From positions 1 through 49,354 of the forward strand of contig JAAYIH010000028.1 of assembly GCA_012523545.1 (NCBI GenBank): a stretch of 49,354 bases of DNA, read 5' to 3'. The position numbers were made by a program, and so were the translations under genes. Below the pieces are notes generated by a model. It saw only the letters and a program-made list of their open reading frames with translations, was not told the origin of the DNA and made no database searches. Source of the DNA: Bacillota bacterium. Its GTDB lineage: Bacteria > Bacillota > Proteinivoracia > UBA4975. Position 1 is the stretch's first letter. Every line of letters starts with the position of its first letter. Below are positions 38,139 through 48,532 of the stretch, in pieces.

Positions 38139-38663
38139 ATGCGGATTACTACCTGGGGCAGGAATATAAACGTCACCGATGCGCTTCGCGCCCATGTCGA
38201 AAAGAAGATTGGCAAAATCGGCAAGTACTTTGAGGAGAACATAGAAGCCCAGGTAACCCTCAGCGTCGAGAAAGGCGCCCACGTAGTGGAGGCCATGTTG
38301 CTCCTCAACGGCGGTATGCTCATCCGGGCCGAGGAAAAGTCTCCCGACATGTATGCTTCCATCGACATGGTGGTGGAAAAACTGGAACGGCAGATCCGCA
38401 AATACAAGACCAGAATCAACCGCAAGGCCCGCCTGGTTGGCGGCATTATCGGTGAAGAGGGCAAAAGCGTCGAAGAAGATGAACCCCGCATAGTCAAGAC
38501 CAAGCGCTTCCCCATCAAGCCCATGCTTCCCGATGAGGCAGTGCTGCAAATGAACCTGTTGCAACACGACTTCTACGTGTTCATCAACGCCGAAACCAAT
38601 GAGGCCAACGTGGTTTACCGGCGCAAGTACGGAAACTACGGCCTCATCGAACCGCAGATATAA
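38139..38663 (+). CDS. hpf: Long-form ribosome hibernation promoting factor
   Basis: 174 residues. N-terminal HPF/RaiA domain (residues 1-95, binding the 30S A/P site region) and the C-terminal dimerisation domain of long HPF (RIVKTKRFPIKPMLPDEAVLQMNLLQHDFYVFIN...YGLIEPQ). It joins ribosomes into inactive 100S dimers in stationary phase. AAAGGAGATGG before the ATG. Behind a sigma-H-type promoter and closed by a hairpin. Confidence 0.96.
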   Translation: MRITTWGRNINVTDALRAHVEKKIGKIGKYFEENIEAQVTLSVEKGAHVVEAMLLLNGGMLIRAEEKSPDMYASIDMVVEKLERQIRKYKTRINRKARLVGGIIGEEGKSVEEDEPRIVKTKRFPIKPMLPDEAVLQMNLLQHDFYVFINAETNEANVVYRRKYGNYGLIEPQI

Positions 38664-38675
38664 GTTTGGCAAATA

Positions 38676-38702
38676 GGGCTGGCATTGCCGGCCCTTTTGT
38701 TT
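38676..38702 (+). terminator. Terminator of hpf
   Basis: Stem GGGCTGGC/GCCGGCCC (one G-U pair), loop ATT, then TTTTGTTTT. Confidence 0.82.
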
Positions 38703-38761
38703 TATGATTAGAGGCAGGGAGCTGTCGGCTCTTCTTACTTGTCAGCAGGGGAGGGTGCCCA

Positions 38762-40105
38762 GTGGATTCGTACCAGGCCATTAAATTTATCTATCAATCA
38801 TATGTCAAAGCCCAGCCCCATATCGCCCCCGGATTGCTGGACATTTACAAGCGGCATCCCGAGTATTGCCGCCGGCTATTGGAAAAGCTGGAGCTCAGCT
38901 TGTCCCGGCCCCCCTCGGTGCTGATCACCGGCAGCAAAGGCAAGGGTTCCACCAGTGTCATGATCGCCCGCTTGCTCCAGGCTGCGGGCCATCGTACCGG
39001 CCTGTTTACCGGACCCCACCTGGTGGACTTTTGCGAGCGCATACGCTTAAACGGGCAGAAAATCCCCGAGCAGGATTTAATCCGCCTGGTCCAGGTCATT
39101 AAACCCCATGTGGAGGAGCTGAGCCGGACCATGCCTCCCGACCATTATCTGGGGCCGGTGGGCACGGTGCTGGCGGTGGCCCTGTTGTGGTTTAGGGAGC
39201 AGGGGACGGATGTCCACGTCCTGGAATGCGGCCGCGGCGCTTTGGCCGACGACGTCAATGTCATCGAAAACCGCTGGTCGGTGCTGACGCCCGTCATGCT
39301 GGAACACCCGAACAACCTCGGTCCCACCCTGCTGGACATCGCCGCCAACAAAATGGCGGTGATCAAATCCGGGCAGGAGCTGTGCGTCAGTTACAGCCAG
39401 GATGCCCAGGTGGAAAAGCTGCTCAAATCCCTGTGCCGGCACCTGGCCGTGCCCCTGAAGCTGGCGGGCCGGGACTTTAGCGTACAGGTTTTGGCTTCCG
39501 GCCTCATGGGTACCCGTTTTATGTATAAATCCCGCCGCCGCCAAAGTATATTTACTGTACCGTTGCCCGGCAAGTTCCAGGCGTACAACGCAGGGGTGGC
39601 CCTGGCTCTGGTGGAGGAAATGTTGCCCGGCATCGACGACGGCCAATTGCAGGCCGGACTGGACAGCGTGCGCTGGCCGGGCCGGTGTGAACTGTTGCCC
39701 GGGGAGCCCCTGGTTATTCTGGACGGCGCCATCAATGCCGAATCTGCCCGGTACCTGGCGGAGCTCCTGGTGCAGGCGGGCAAGCCCCTGTACATGGTGC
39801 TGGGCGTGCCGGCCGACAAGGACTGGAGGGGCGTAATCGATACCCTGGCGCCGCTGGCGGAGTCGGTGTGGCTAACCAGGGCCAGCAACAACCACCTGGT
39901 CTTTCCCGAGGATGCAGAAGCCCTGGCCGTTGCCCGCAGGCACACCGCCAACAGCAGGGTGGCGGCAGATATGGCCACTGCCCTCGAAGAGGCGGTGGCG
40001 GCCGCCGGAAGCAACGGCGCGGTGGTCATTGCAGGGACCCAGTCGCTCATTCGCGACGCCAAGATAGAAATCAAAGCCCAGCTGGGGAGGGAGTGGGATG
40101 AGTAG
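38762..40105 (+). CDS. Mur-ligase family protein, FolC-like
   Basis: 447 residues. FolC hallmarks: ATP P-loop GSKGKGSTSVMIARLLQAAG (FolC has G(T/S)NGKGS), GLFTGPHLVDFCERIRLNG, and DIAANKMAVIKSG where FolC has EIAxEKAGIIK. It probably adds glutamate or another amino acid to a folate-like or other acid, but the Asn-to-Lys change in the P-loop and LEHPNNLG in place of the usual DHxDxLG argue for a divergent substrate. GTG start with GGGGAGG upstream. It overlaps the PspC-type gene by 8 bases. Confidence 0.75.
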   Translation: MDSYQAIKFIYQSYVKAQPHIAPGLLDIYKRHPEYCRRLLEKLELSLSRPPSVLITGSKGKGSTSVMIARLLQAAGHRTGLFTGPHLVDFCERIRLNGQKIPEQDLIRLVQVIKPHVEELSRTMPPDHYLGPVGTVLAVALLWFREQGTDVHVLECGRGALADDVNVIENRWSVLTPVMLEHPNNLGPTLLDIAANKMAVIKSGQELCVSYSQDAQVEKLLKSLCRHLAVPLKLAGRDFSVQVLASGLMGTRFMYKSRRRQSIFTVPLPGKFQAYNAGVALALVEEMLPGIDDGQLQAGLDSVRWPGRCELLPGEPLVILDGAINAESARYLAELLVQAGKPLYMVLGVPADKDWRGVIDTLAPLAESVWLTRASNNHLVFPEDAEALAVARRHTANSRVAADMATALEEAVAAAGSNGAVVIAGTQSLIRDAKIEIKAQLGREWDE

Positions 40106-40511
40106 GCGCGTGTACCGGTCTTCCAAAGACAAGATTATCGCCGGGGTGTGCGGCGGGCTGGCCGAGCACTTTCAGGTCGATCCGCTTGTCGTCCGGTTGG
40201 GCTTTATTGCCCTGGCCATATCTTCGTTTTACCTGGGCATCCTGGCCTACGCCGCGGCGGTTATCCTCCTGCCTGTCGGTCACGGGCCGGTCCCGGGCGA
40301 GGTGGAGGTGGTCCACCATCCCCATGAAGAAAAGGGAGGCGGACCCCGGCGCTTGCTGGCCCTGATTTTTATCGGGACGGGAACTCTGCTGTTGCTGGGC
40401 AATCTGCTTCGCCACAACAGGTACTTCGCCCTCTTTTTGTCCAAAGCCGTGTCCCTGTGGCCCCTGGCCCTGATTATTCTGGGTCTGGCACTGCTCCTGA
40501 CCAAAAAATAA
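40098..40511 (+). CDS. PspC-domain membrane protein (long)
   Basis: 137 residues. An N-terminal PspC domain (YRSSKDKIIAGVCGGLAEHFQVDPLVVRLGFIALA, then a span) is followed by a His/Glu/Gly linker and two more spans near the C-terminus. PspC-type proteins sit in the membrane and take part in envelope-stress control; no pspA is nearby. Coupled to the FolC-like gene by overlap. Confidence 0.88.
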   Translation: MSRRVYRSSKDKIIAGVCGGLAEHFQVDPLVVRLGFIALAISSFYLGILAYAAAVILLPVGHGPVPGEVEVVHHPHEEKGGGPRRLLALIFIGTGTLLLLGNLLRHNRYFALFLSKAVSLWPLALIILGLALLLTKK

Positions 40512-40527
40512 GCAAAGGAGGATACCC

Positions 40528-40719
40528 ATGGCTGCGAAACGCCTCTACCGTTCCCGCACCAATGTGATGATTTCCGGTGTTTGCGGCGGGCTGGCCGAGT
40601 ACTTTGACATCGATCCCACTTTGGTGCGCCTGGGCTATGTCCTGCTGACGCTGTTTACTTTGTTCAGCGGAGTAATTTTCTACATCATCGCCGCTTTGAT
40701 AATCCCCCTGGAAAATTAA
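40528..40719 (+). CDS. PspC-domain membrane protein (short)
   Basis: 63 residues consisting of the PspC domain alone (YRSRTNVMISGVCGGLAEYFDIDPTLVRLGYVLLTLF, then IIAALIIPLEN). A tandem duplicate of the preceding gene's N-terminus, with AAAGGAGG upstream. Confidence 0.92.
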   Translation: MAAKRLYRSRTNVMISGVCGGLAEYFDIDPTLVRLGYVLLTLFTLFSGVIFYIIAALIIPLEN

Positions 40720-40827
40720 CTGCGGGCGCCGGATTAACCGGCTTTGGGGATGCCTCTAACCGGATGGGAGTACGACTGTGTACCGGCAGGACAAGCTGCC
40801 GGCCGGCTGCCCGAATGGGGTGAGGAG

Positions 40828-41427
40828 ATGGTTTTTGACATCGTCATACTGGCTGGCGGTCTTTCCCGGCGCATGGGCAGGGACAAGGCCGATGTGGTAT
40901 TGGCAGGCAAGACTTTGCTGGAACACGCCCTGGACAACGCCCGCACCTGGGGAGGCCGGCGTATTTTGGTGGCGGGTCCGCCCCGGGCCTGGCCCCGGGC
41001 GGAGTACGTGCCCGATCCGCCGGGTTTGCCCCCCAGTTCGCTGGTGGGATTTTATGCCGGCTTGCTGGCCAGTTCCAGTCCCTGGGTGCTCATCAGCGCC
41101 TGCGACATGCCCTTTATCCGCCGGGAGGCAGTGGAGCTGTTGTGGGCCATTCGCAATGCGGGCGGAGCGGTGTTCCGCTGGCAACAGCGCCTGCAGCCGC
41201 TACCGGGACTGTATCCCCGCCGGGCTGTGCCGGTCATTGAAACCATGCTGGCCGAGAACCGCTATCATCTGGCCAATTTGCTGGACCGGCTGGAACCGGC
41301 GGTGGCCGATGCGACAGCGGTGGATCCCCTGGGCGAGAGCTTTTTCAACATCAACTCGCCCGCCGACCTGGCCGAAGCCGAAGCGTGGGTGCAGCGCAGG
41401 AGCGAAGTACTGCACGGCGCGCCCTGA
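40828..41427 (+). CDS. MobA-like nucleotidyltransferase (molybdenum cofactor guanylyltransferase family)
   Basis: 199 residues. The nucleotidyltransferase signature ILAGGLSRRMGRDKADV is at the N-terminus, then SACDMPFI (metal-binding Asp) and FFNINSPADLAEAE, the typical MobA end. It probably attaches GMP to molybdopterin; no other moco genes are here. ATG 40828 is chosen because it starts the conserved fold; an upstream extension is possible but not conserved in character. Confidence 0.82.
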   Translation: MVFDIVILAGGLSRRMGRDKADVVLAGKTLLEHALDNARTWGGRRILVAGPPRAWPRAEYVPDPPGLPPSSLVGFYAGLLASSSPWVLISACDMPFIRREAVELLWAIRNAGGAVFRWQQRLQPLPGLYPRRAVPVIETMLAENRYHLANLLDRLEPAVADATAVDPLGESFFNINSPADLAEAEAWVQRRSEVLHGAP

Positions 41428-41451
41428 ATTACATACTTGGGAGGGTTCGCG

Positions 41452-42129
41452 ATGGAATACAAAATTATCGGGTCGGTAATGCCGGTGGTGGAGCTGACCC
41501 TCAGGCTGGGGGACAGGATCTTTGCGCAGCCCGGAGCCATGATGTGGATGGACGGCGATATCGTCATGGAAACATCCGCCGGCGGGCTGCTGGGGGGCCT
41601 CAAGCGCAGCCTGATGGGCGAGAGTTTCTTTCAGTCCTGGTTTTATCCCCGCGTCGACGGCGCCAAAATAGCCTTTGGCCACAGCTATCCCGGGCACATC
41701 ATTCCCGTTGAAGCCGACCGGGGAATCGTTTGCCAAAAGCGGGCCTTTCTGTGCGCCCAGGAGGGCGTGCAATTGGAGCTGGCCTTTCAGCGCAAGCTGG
41801 GGGCGGGTCTCTTTGGCGGCGAAGGCTTTATCATGCAAAAGCTGCAGGGAAGGGGCATGGCCTTTCTGGAAATTGACGGCGAATGCGTCGTTAGGGAACT
41901 GGCTCCCGGCGAAATCCACAAGGTGGACACCGGCAGCGTCGCTGCCTATGAGCAGTCGGTGCAAATGGACATCGAGGCGGTGAGGGGCTTCAAAAACATT
42001 TTCTTCGGCGGCGAAGGCTTGTTTTTGACCACCCTGCGCGGACCGGGCAAGGTCTGGCTGCAAACCATGCCGTTGCCCAATCTGGCCCGCAGCATTTTCC
42101 CCTACCTGCCCATTCCCCGGCAGGAATAG
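41452..42129 (+). CDS. AIM24 / TIGR00266 family protein
   Basis: 225 residues of a beta-rich fold. MEYKIIGSVMPVVELTL, GAMMWMDGDIVMETSAGGLLGGLKRSL, FQSWFYP, GEGFIMQKLQGRGMAFLE and TGSVAAYEQSV fit the TIGR00266/AIM24 family. Function in bacteria is unknown (tubby-like fold; linked to membranes in yeast mitochondria). ATG with GGGAGG 7 bases upstream. Confidence 0.85.
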   Translation: MEYKIIGSVMPVVELTLRLGDRIFAQPGAMMWMDGDIVMETSAGGLLGGLKRSLMGESFFQSWFYPRVDGAKIAFGHSYPGHIIPVEADRGIVCQKRAFLCAQEGVQLELAFQRKLGAGLFGGEGFIMQKLQGRGMAFLEIDGECVVRELAPGEIHKVDTGSVAAYEQSVQMDIEAVRGFKNIFFGGEGLFLTTLRGPGKVWLQTMPLPNLARSIFPYLPIPRQE

Positions 42130-42187
42130 AGCGGGCAGACCAAGGGGTTGTCCATTTGTTAACGTTATGTTACAAAGAGGTTAGAAA

Positions 42188-42217
42188 TTGGCTACAAACT
42201 CCGCATTTATGTATATT
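42188..42217 (+). promoter_or_regulatory. Possible promoter in the AT-rich leader of the small membrane gene
   Basis: TTGGCT (42188-42193), 18 bases, TATATT (42212-42217). The 227-bp region before 42357 is more AT-rich than its surroundings and gives a leader of about 130 bases with no structure I recognise. Confidence 0.4.
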
Positions 42218-42356
42218 TATGGTATAGTAAGTATGGTTCCATTGCACAGGCAGAGCAATTTCCACTTCTTTTAACTTTCTACGCCTTAACAAACAGACCA
42301 GCACTTGCACCCGCTTTGGAACCTCCATTTTGCACTTCTCATTGGGAGGGATTGCC

Positions 42357-42638
42357 GTGTTCCGGGAATTTTCCCAGTGTTCGCATACCAGCTTTATCCT
42401 GGCAGTTGCGGCGGGCGCACTGTGTATCGCAGCCCTGGCCGTCGTTACTGCCGTTACTGGCAATGCCCTGTTTATAAAGGCCGGGCTGGTGCTGGGCTTG
42501 TTTGTCGCCCGGCTCAGTGAAGCGGTTCGCGCCCGCAACTGTTCACTGGCCAAGGCGGGACTGGAAGGGATAATTCTGGCTGTGCTGGGCGTGCTTTTGG
42601 TTGCAGCCGACGACCTGGTCAGGGATTATTTGGTTTAG
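42357..42638 (+). CDS. Small membrane protein of unknown function
   Basis: 93 residues with two or three spans (SFILAVAAGALCIAALAVVTAV; LFIKAGLVLGLFVARLSEAV; GIILAVLGVLLVAADDLV). No family recognised. GTG start 8 bases after GGGAGG. It lies 11 bases before the bacteriohemerythrin gene, so the two are probably co-transcribed. Confidence 0.6.
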   Translation: MFREFSQCSHTSFILAVAAGALCIAALAVVTAVTGNALFIKAGLVLGLFVARLSEAVRARNCSLAKAGLEGIILAVLGVLLVAADDLVRDYLV

Positions 42639-42649
42639 GAGCTGACAGA

Positions 42650-43072
42650 ATGGCTATCCAGTGGACTGATTCCCTTTCCGTTGGCGTTACCGAAATAGAC
42701 AACCAGCACAAAGAGCTGTTTCGCCAGATCAACGTCCTCATCGATGCGTGCCACAAGGGCAAGGGGGCTGAAGCCGTGGGCGAAACTCTGGTCTTTTTGG
42801 ACCGCTACGCCCGCATGCACTTCAGCACCGAAGAGGGCTACATGGAGCGGTACCAATACCCCGGTTTGGATGTCCACCGCCGCCAGCACCAGGAGTTTAT
42901 GGACAACCTGGCGGAAATCAGAAAGCGGTTTGAAGCGGAAGGCCCCGGGGTGCATATAGTGGTAATTACCAACAGGATCCTGGCGGGCTGGCTGAACACC
43001 CATATCCGCCGCTCTGACAAGGCCCTGGGCGATTACATCCGGGGACTGGGACAGGCCGAGCAGAGAGGATAA
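42650..43072 (+). CDS. Bacteriohemerythrin
   Basis: 140 residues. A four-helix bundle with the diiron ligands of hemerythrin in the expected order: NQHKELF, RMHFSTEEGYM (His and Glu), HRRQHQEF and NTHIRRSDK (His and Asp). Binds O2 reversibly in the cytosol; in anaerobes it is thought to scavenge or deliver oxygen. Closed by a terminator overlapping its stop. Confidence 0.95.
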   Translation: MAIQWTDSLSVGVTEIDNQHKELFRQINVLIDACHKGKGAEAVGETLVFLDRYARMHFSTEEGYMERYQYPGLDVHRRQHQEFMDNLAEIRKRFEAEGPGVHIVVITNRILAGWLNTHIRRSDKALGDYIRGLGQAEQRG

Positions 43073-43094
43073 CGAATCCGTTATCCTCTTTTTG
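43064..43094 (+). terminator. Terminator of the bacteriohemerythrin unit
   Basis: Stem AGAGGATAACG/CGTTATCCTCT with loop AATC, then five T. The stop codon TAA lies in the left arm. Confidence 0.9.
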
Positions 43095-43119
43095 CTTTAA
43101 GGCCGGCGGGGCGTATTGG

Positions 43120-43149
43120 TTGCCACTTCCTTCACGTTGATGATAGAAT
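43120..43149 (+). promoter_or_regulatory. Promoter of secA
   Basis: TTGCCA (43120-43125), 18 bases, TAGAAT (43144-43149) preceded by TGA, an extended -10. Confidence 0.6.
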
Positions 43150-43194
43150 AAAAAGTAATGTTCGGTGCAGACATTGGGCAAATGGGGTGGAAAG

Positions 43195-45696
<2,502 letters not shown>

Positions 45697-45742
45697 ACTG
45701 CAGGCCGCATCTGCGGCGAATTAACGATGATGAGGTGATGAC

Positions 45743-46853
45743 ATGTTAGGCGAATACAAGGCCGAACTGGTGCAACTGGGCAAACGCATTGATGAAATGG
45801 GGGTCTCCCTTTGAGGCAGAAGCCAAGCTCAAGGAAATAGCCGAGCTGGAGGCCCGGATGGCGGAAGCGGGCTTCTGGGATGACCAGCAGGAGGCCCAGG
45901 CCGTCATTGCCCGCCTGAATTCCCTGAGGAAAACCGCCGAAACCTGGTCCCGCCTGCGGCGCGAATGGCAAGAGCTGATGGAATTAACCGAAATCGCGCT
46001 GCTGGAGGACGAGCAGGATATGGCTCCGGAAATCGGCCGGAATCTGGAGTCGCTGCGGGCTCAGCTCGCCGAGCTGGAATTGACCCAGCTTTTGAACGGC
46101 AAGTACGACCGCAACAACGCCATCATTACATTGCACTCCGGGGCCGGAGGCCTGGAAGCCCAGGATTGGGCCGAAATGCTGCTGCGCATGTACACGCGCT
46201 GGGCGGAAAGGAAAGGTTTTGCCGTGGAGGTCCTGGATTACCTGCCCGACGAAGAGGCGGGCATCAAGAGCGCAACCCTGCTGGTCAAGGGTGAGTACGC
46301 CTTCGGTTACTTAAAGGCAGAGAAGGGAGTCCACCGCCTGGTGCGGATTTCTCCCTTTGATTCCTCGGGGCGGCGGCATACTTCCTTTGCATCGCTGGAC
46401 GTCATACCCGAGGTGCCCGAGGATGTCGAGGTGGAAATCAAGGCCGAGGACCTGCGCATAGACACCTTCAGGTCCAGCGGCGCCGGCGGCCAGCACGTAA
46501 ACACTACTGATTCGGCGGTGCGTATAACCCACCTGCCCACCGGCATAGTCGTAACCTGCCAAAACGAACGGTCCCAGCACGCCAACCGCCTGGCCGCCAT
46601 GAAGATCCTGCGCGCCCGGCTGGCCGACCTGCAGCGCCGGGAACAGGAAGAAGAACTGGCCCGCATCCGGGGCGAACAGCGCGAAATCGGCTGGGGCAGC
46701 CAGATCCGCTCCTATGTATTTCATCCGTACAGCCTGGTCAAAGACCATCGCACCAATGTGGAGGTGGGCAACGCCGGCGCCGTCATCGACGGCGACCTCG
46801 ACGTTTTCATTGATTCCTGGCTGCGCTGGCAGGCGGGAATCCGGGAGGGGTGA
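45743..46853 (+). CDS. prfB: Peptide chain release factor 2, with programmed +1 frameshift (45743..45811 joined to 45813..46853)
   Basis: The first 23 codons end at CTT TGA (45809-45814); skipping T45812 puts GAG GCA GAA in frame and gives 369 residues. A Shine-Dalgarno-like GGGGGT (45799-45804) precedes the slip, as in other prfB genes; RF2 itself terminates at the UGA and so lowers its own synthesis. The stop recognition motif SPF (ISPFDSSGRRHTSF) and the catalytic GGQ (SGAGGQHVN, near residue 249) are intact. The spacing between GGGGGT and CTT is four bases where E. coli has two, and the base after TGA is G, not C. Confidence 0.95.
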
Positions 46854-46856
46854 TGG

Positions 46857-47603
46857 ATGTTTGGCCGCAAGGCATCCCGCTATTACGACTACTTTGACGG
46901 CAAAGAGGATGTCCCTTTTTTCCGCCGCCTGATGTTGCGTCTGGGCGGACCGGTGCTGGACCTGGGCTGCGGTACCGGCACCATCGCCCTGGATCTGGCC
47001 GGGGCGGGCCTGGAGGTGGTGGGAGTGGACAGTTCTCCCTACATGCTGGATATTGCCCGGGAAAAGCGGGACAAGCTCCCGCCCCGGAGCCGGGAAAGGG
47101 TCCGCTTTTTTGAAGGGGACATGCAGTCTTTTCCCTGGGAAAAGCAGTTTGCCAGCGCCCTGTTGGCCCGCAACAGCTTTGCCTGCCTGCTCAGCACCCA
47201 GGAGCAGCTGCGTTGCCTCAGCCACGTGCGTAATCTGCTGGCCGTGGGGGGAAAAATAGTGCTGGACCTCATCCCGCCCCATGGGGAGATGTTGCAGGGC
47301 GGCGTCAGCGTCGGGCGCAGCGTCGTCCTGGACGGGGACATCCGCTTGTTGCGCACCGTCCACACCCGTTGCGATCTCAACAGCCAGCTCTGCCGCCAGA
47401 CCATAATTTACCAGTGTTACCAGGGCGGGGTTTTGTCGGAACAGGTGCTGGAAGAGGTCTGCACCAGCCTGCTCTTTCCCCGGGAAGTGCTGCTCTTGCT
47501 CCGGCAAACCGGGTTTGCCGCGGAAGAAATTTATGGCGACACCGGCGGCGGCCAATTTTCGGCGGCCAGCCGCCGCATGATAGTGGTTGCCGGCAAAGAA
47601 TGA
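46857..47603 (+). CDS. Class I SAM-dependent methyltransferase
   Basis: 248 residues. The Rossmann-type SAM site is VLDLGCGTGTIALDLAGAG, followed by VVGVDSSPYMLDIAREK and a motif-II-like GDMQSF. The substrate is unknown. Begins 3 bases after the prfB stop with GGGAGGGG upstream, so probably the same transcript. Confidence 0.85.
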   Translation: MFGRKASRYYDYFDGKEDVPFFRRLMLRLGGPVLDLGCGTGTIALDLAGAGLEVVGVDSSPYMLDIAREKRDKLPPRSRERVRFFEGDMQSFPWEKQFASALLARNSFACLLSTQEQLRCLSHVRNLLAVGGKIVLDLIPPHGEMLQGGVSVGRSVVLDGDIRLLRTVHTRCDLNSQLCRQTIIYQCYQGGVLSEQVLEEVCTSLLFPREVLLLLRQTGFAAEEIYGDTGGGQFSAASRRMIVVAGKE

Positions 47604-47704
47604 GCCCTGGGCAGACGGGCCCGGGGGACCGGCACCTCCCGGCGCGGGACGCCAGTCTAATCAGGTTGGACCTTTATAATAAAGCGATGACGAGGTGAGA
47701 AACA

Positions 47705-48532
47705 GTGCAAGAAGTCAGCTTGAAGGCGGTGGCAAGAAATATGCGCCGCCACATCATCAACATGGTGACGGAAGCGGCCTCGGGTCACCCCGGCGGCTCC
47801 CTGTCGGCGGTGGAAATACTGGCCGCCCTGTATTTTAAAATTATGAAGGTGGACCCCGCACGGCCCCGCTGGCCGGAGCGAGATCTCTTTGTCCTCAGCA
47901 AGGGCCATGCGACGCCGGTGTACTACGCCGCCCTGGCGGAAAGGGGGTTTTTTGCCCGGGAGGAACTCCTCAGCTTTCGCCAAATTGACAGCAGGTTGCA
48001 GGGGCATCCCGACCGCAAGCTTACCCCCGGCGTGGACATGACCACCGGTTCTCTGGGGCAAGGGCTGTCCGCCGCCAACGGCATGGCCTTGGCCGCCAAA
48101 CTGGACGGGCAGGCCCAGCGTTGGGTTTACGTGCTGTTGGGTGACGGCGAACTCCAGGAAGGACAGATCTGGGAAGCGGCCATGACGGCTGCCCACTATA
48201 AACTGGACAATTTAATTGCCTTTGTGGACCGCAACGACCTGCAGATCGACGGCCGGGTTTCCGCTGTCATGGGCGTCGATCCGGTGGGCGATAAGTTCCG
48301 GGCCTTTGGCTGGCATGTTCAGGAAATCGACGGCCACGACTTCGACCAGATTTTGGCGGCAGTGGACGCTGCCAAGGCCGTTGCCGGCAAGCCGTCGGTA
48401 ATCATTGCCCGGACCGTCAAAGGCAAGGGCGTATCCTTTATGGAAAACGAAGCCGGCTGGCACGGCAGCGCACCCAGTCGGGAGCAAGCAGAACAAGCCC
48501 TGGCTGAACTGGAGGTGGAGCAGCATGACTAA
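47705..48532 (+). CDS. Transketolase, N-terminal (TPP-binding) subunit
   Basis: 275 residues, the separate N-terminal half of a split transketolase as found in many Clostridia and archaea. TPP motif GDGELQEGQIWEAAMTAAHYKLDN, plus SKGHATPVYYAALAERG, HPDRKLTPGVDMTTGSLGQGL and VKGKGVSFMEN. Catalyses two-carbon transfer in the non-oxidative pentose phosphate pathway with the next gene's product. GTG start; a TATAAT lies at 47675-47680, but no -35 could be assigned. Confidence 0.94.
   Translation: MQEVSLKAVARNMRRHIINMVTEAASGHPGGSLSAVEILAALYFKIMKVDPARPRWPERDLFVLSKGHATPVYYAALAERGFFAREELLSFRQIDSRLQGHPDRKLTPGVDMTTGSLGQGLSAANGMALAAKLDGQAQRWVYVLLGDGELQEGQIWEAAMTAAHYKLDNLIAFVDRNDLQIDGRVSAVMGVDPVGDKFRAFGWHVQEIDGHDFDQILAAVDAAKAVAGKPSVIIARTVKGKGVSFMENEAGWHGSAPSREQAEQALAELEVEQHD

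Noticed and set aside
42170-42553. Minus-strand open frame in the AT-rich region before the small membrane gene
   Set aside because: No ribosome binding site, and the opposite-strand gene has a good one and clear membrane spans; treated as leader DNA.
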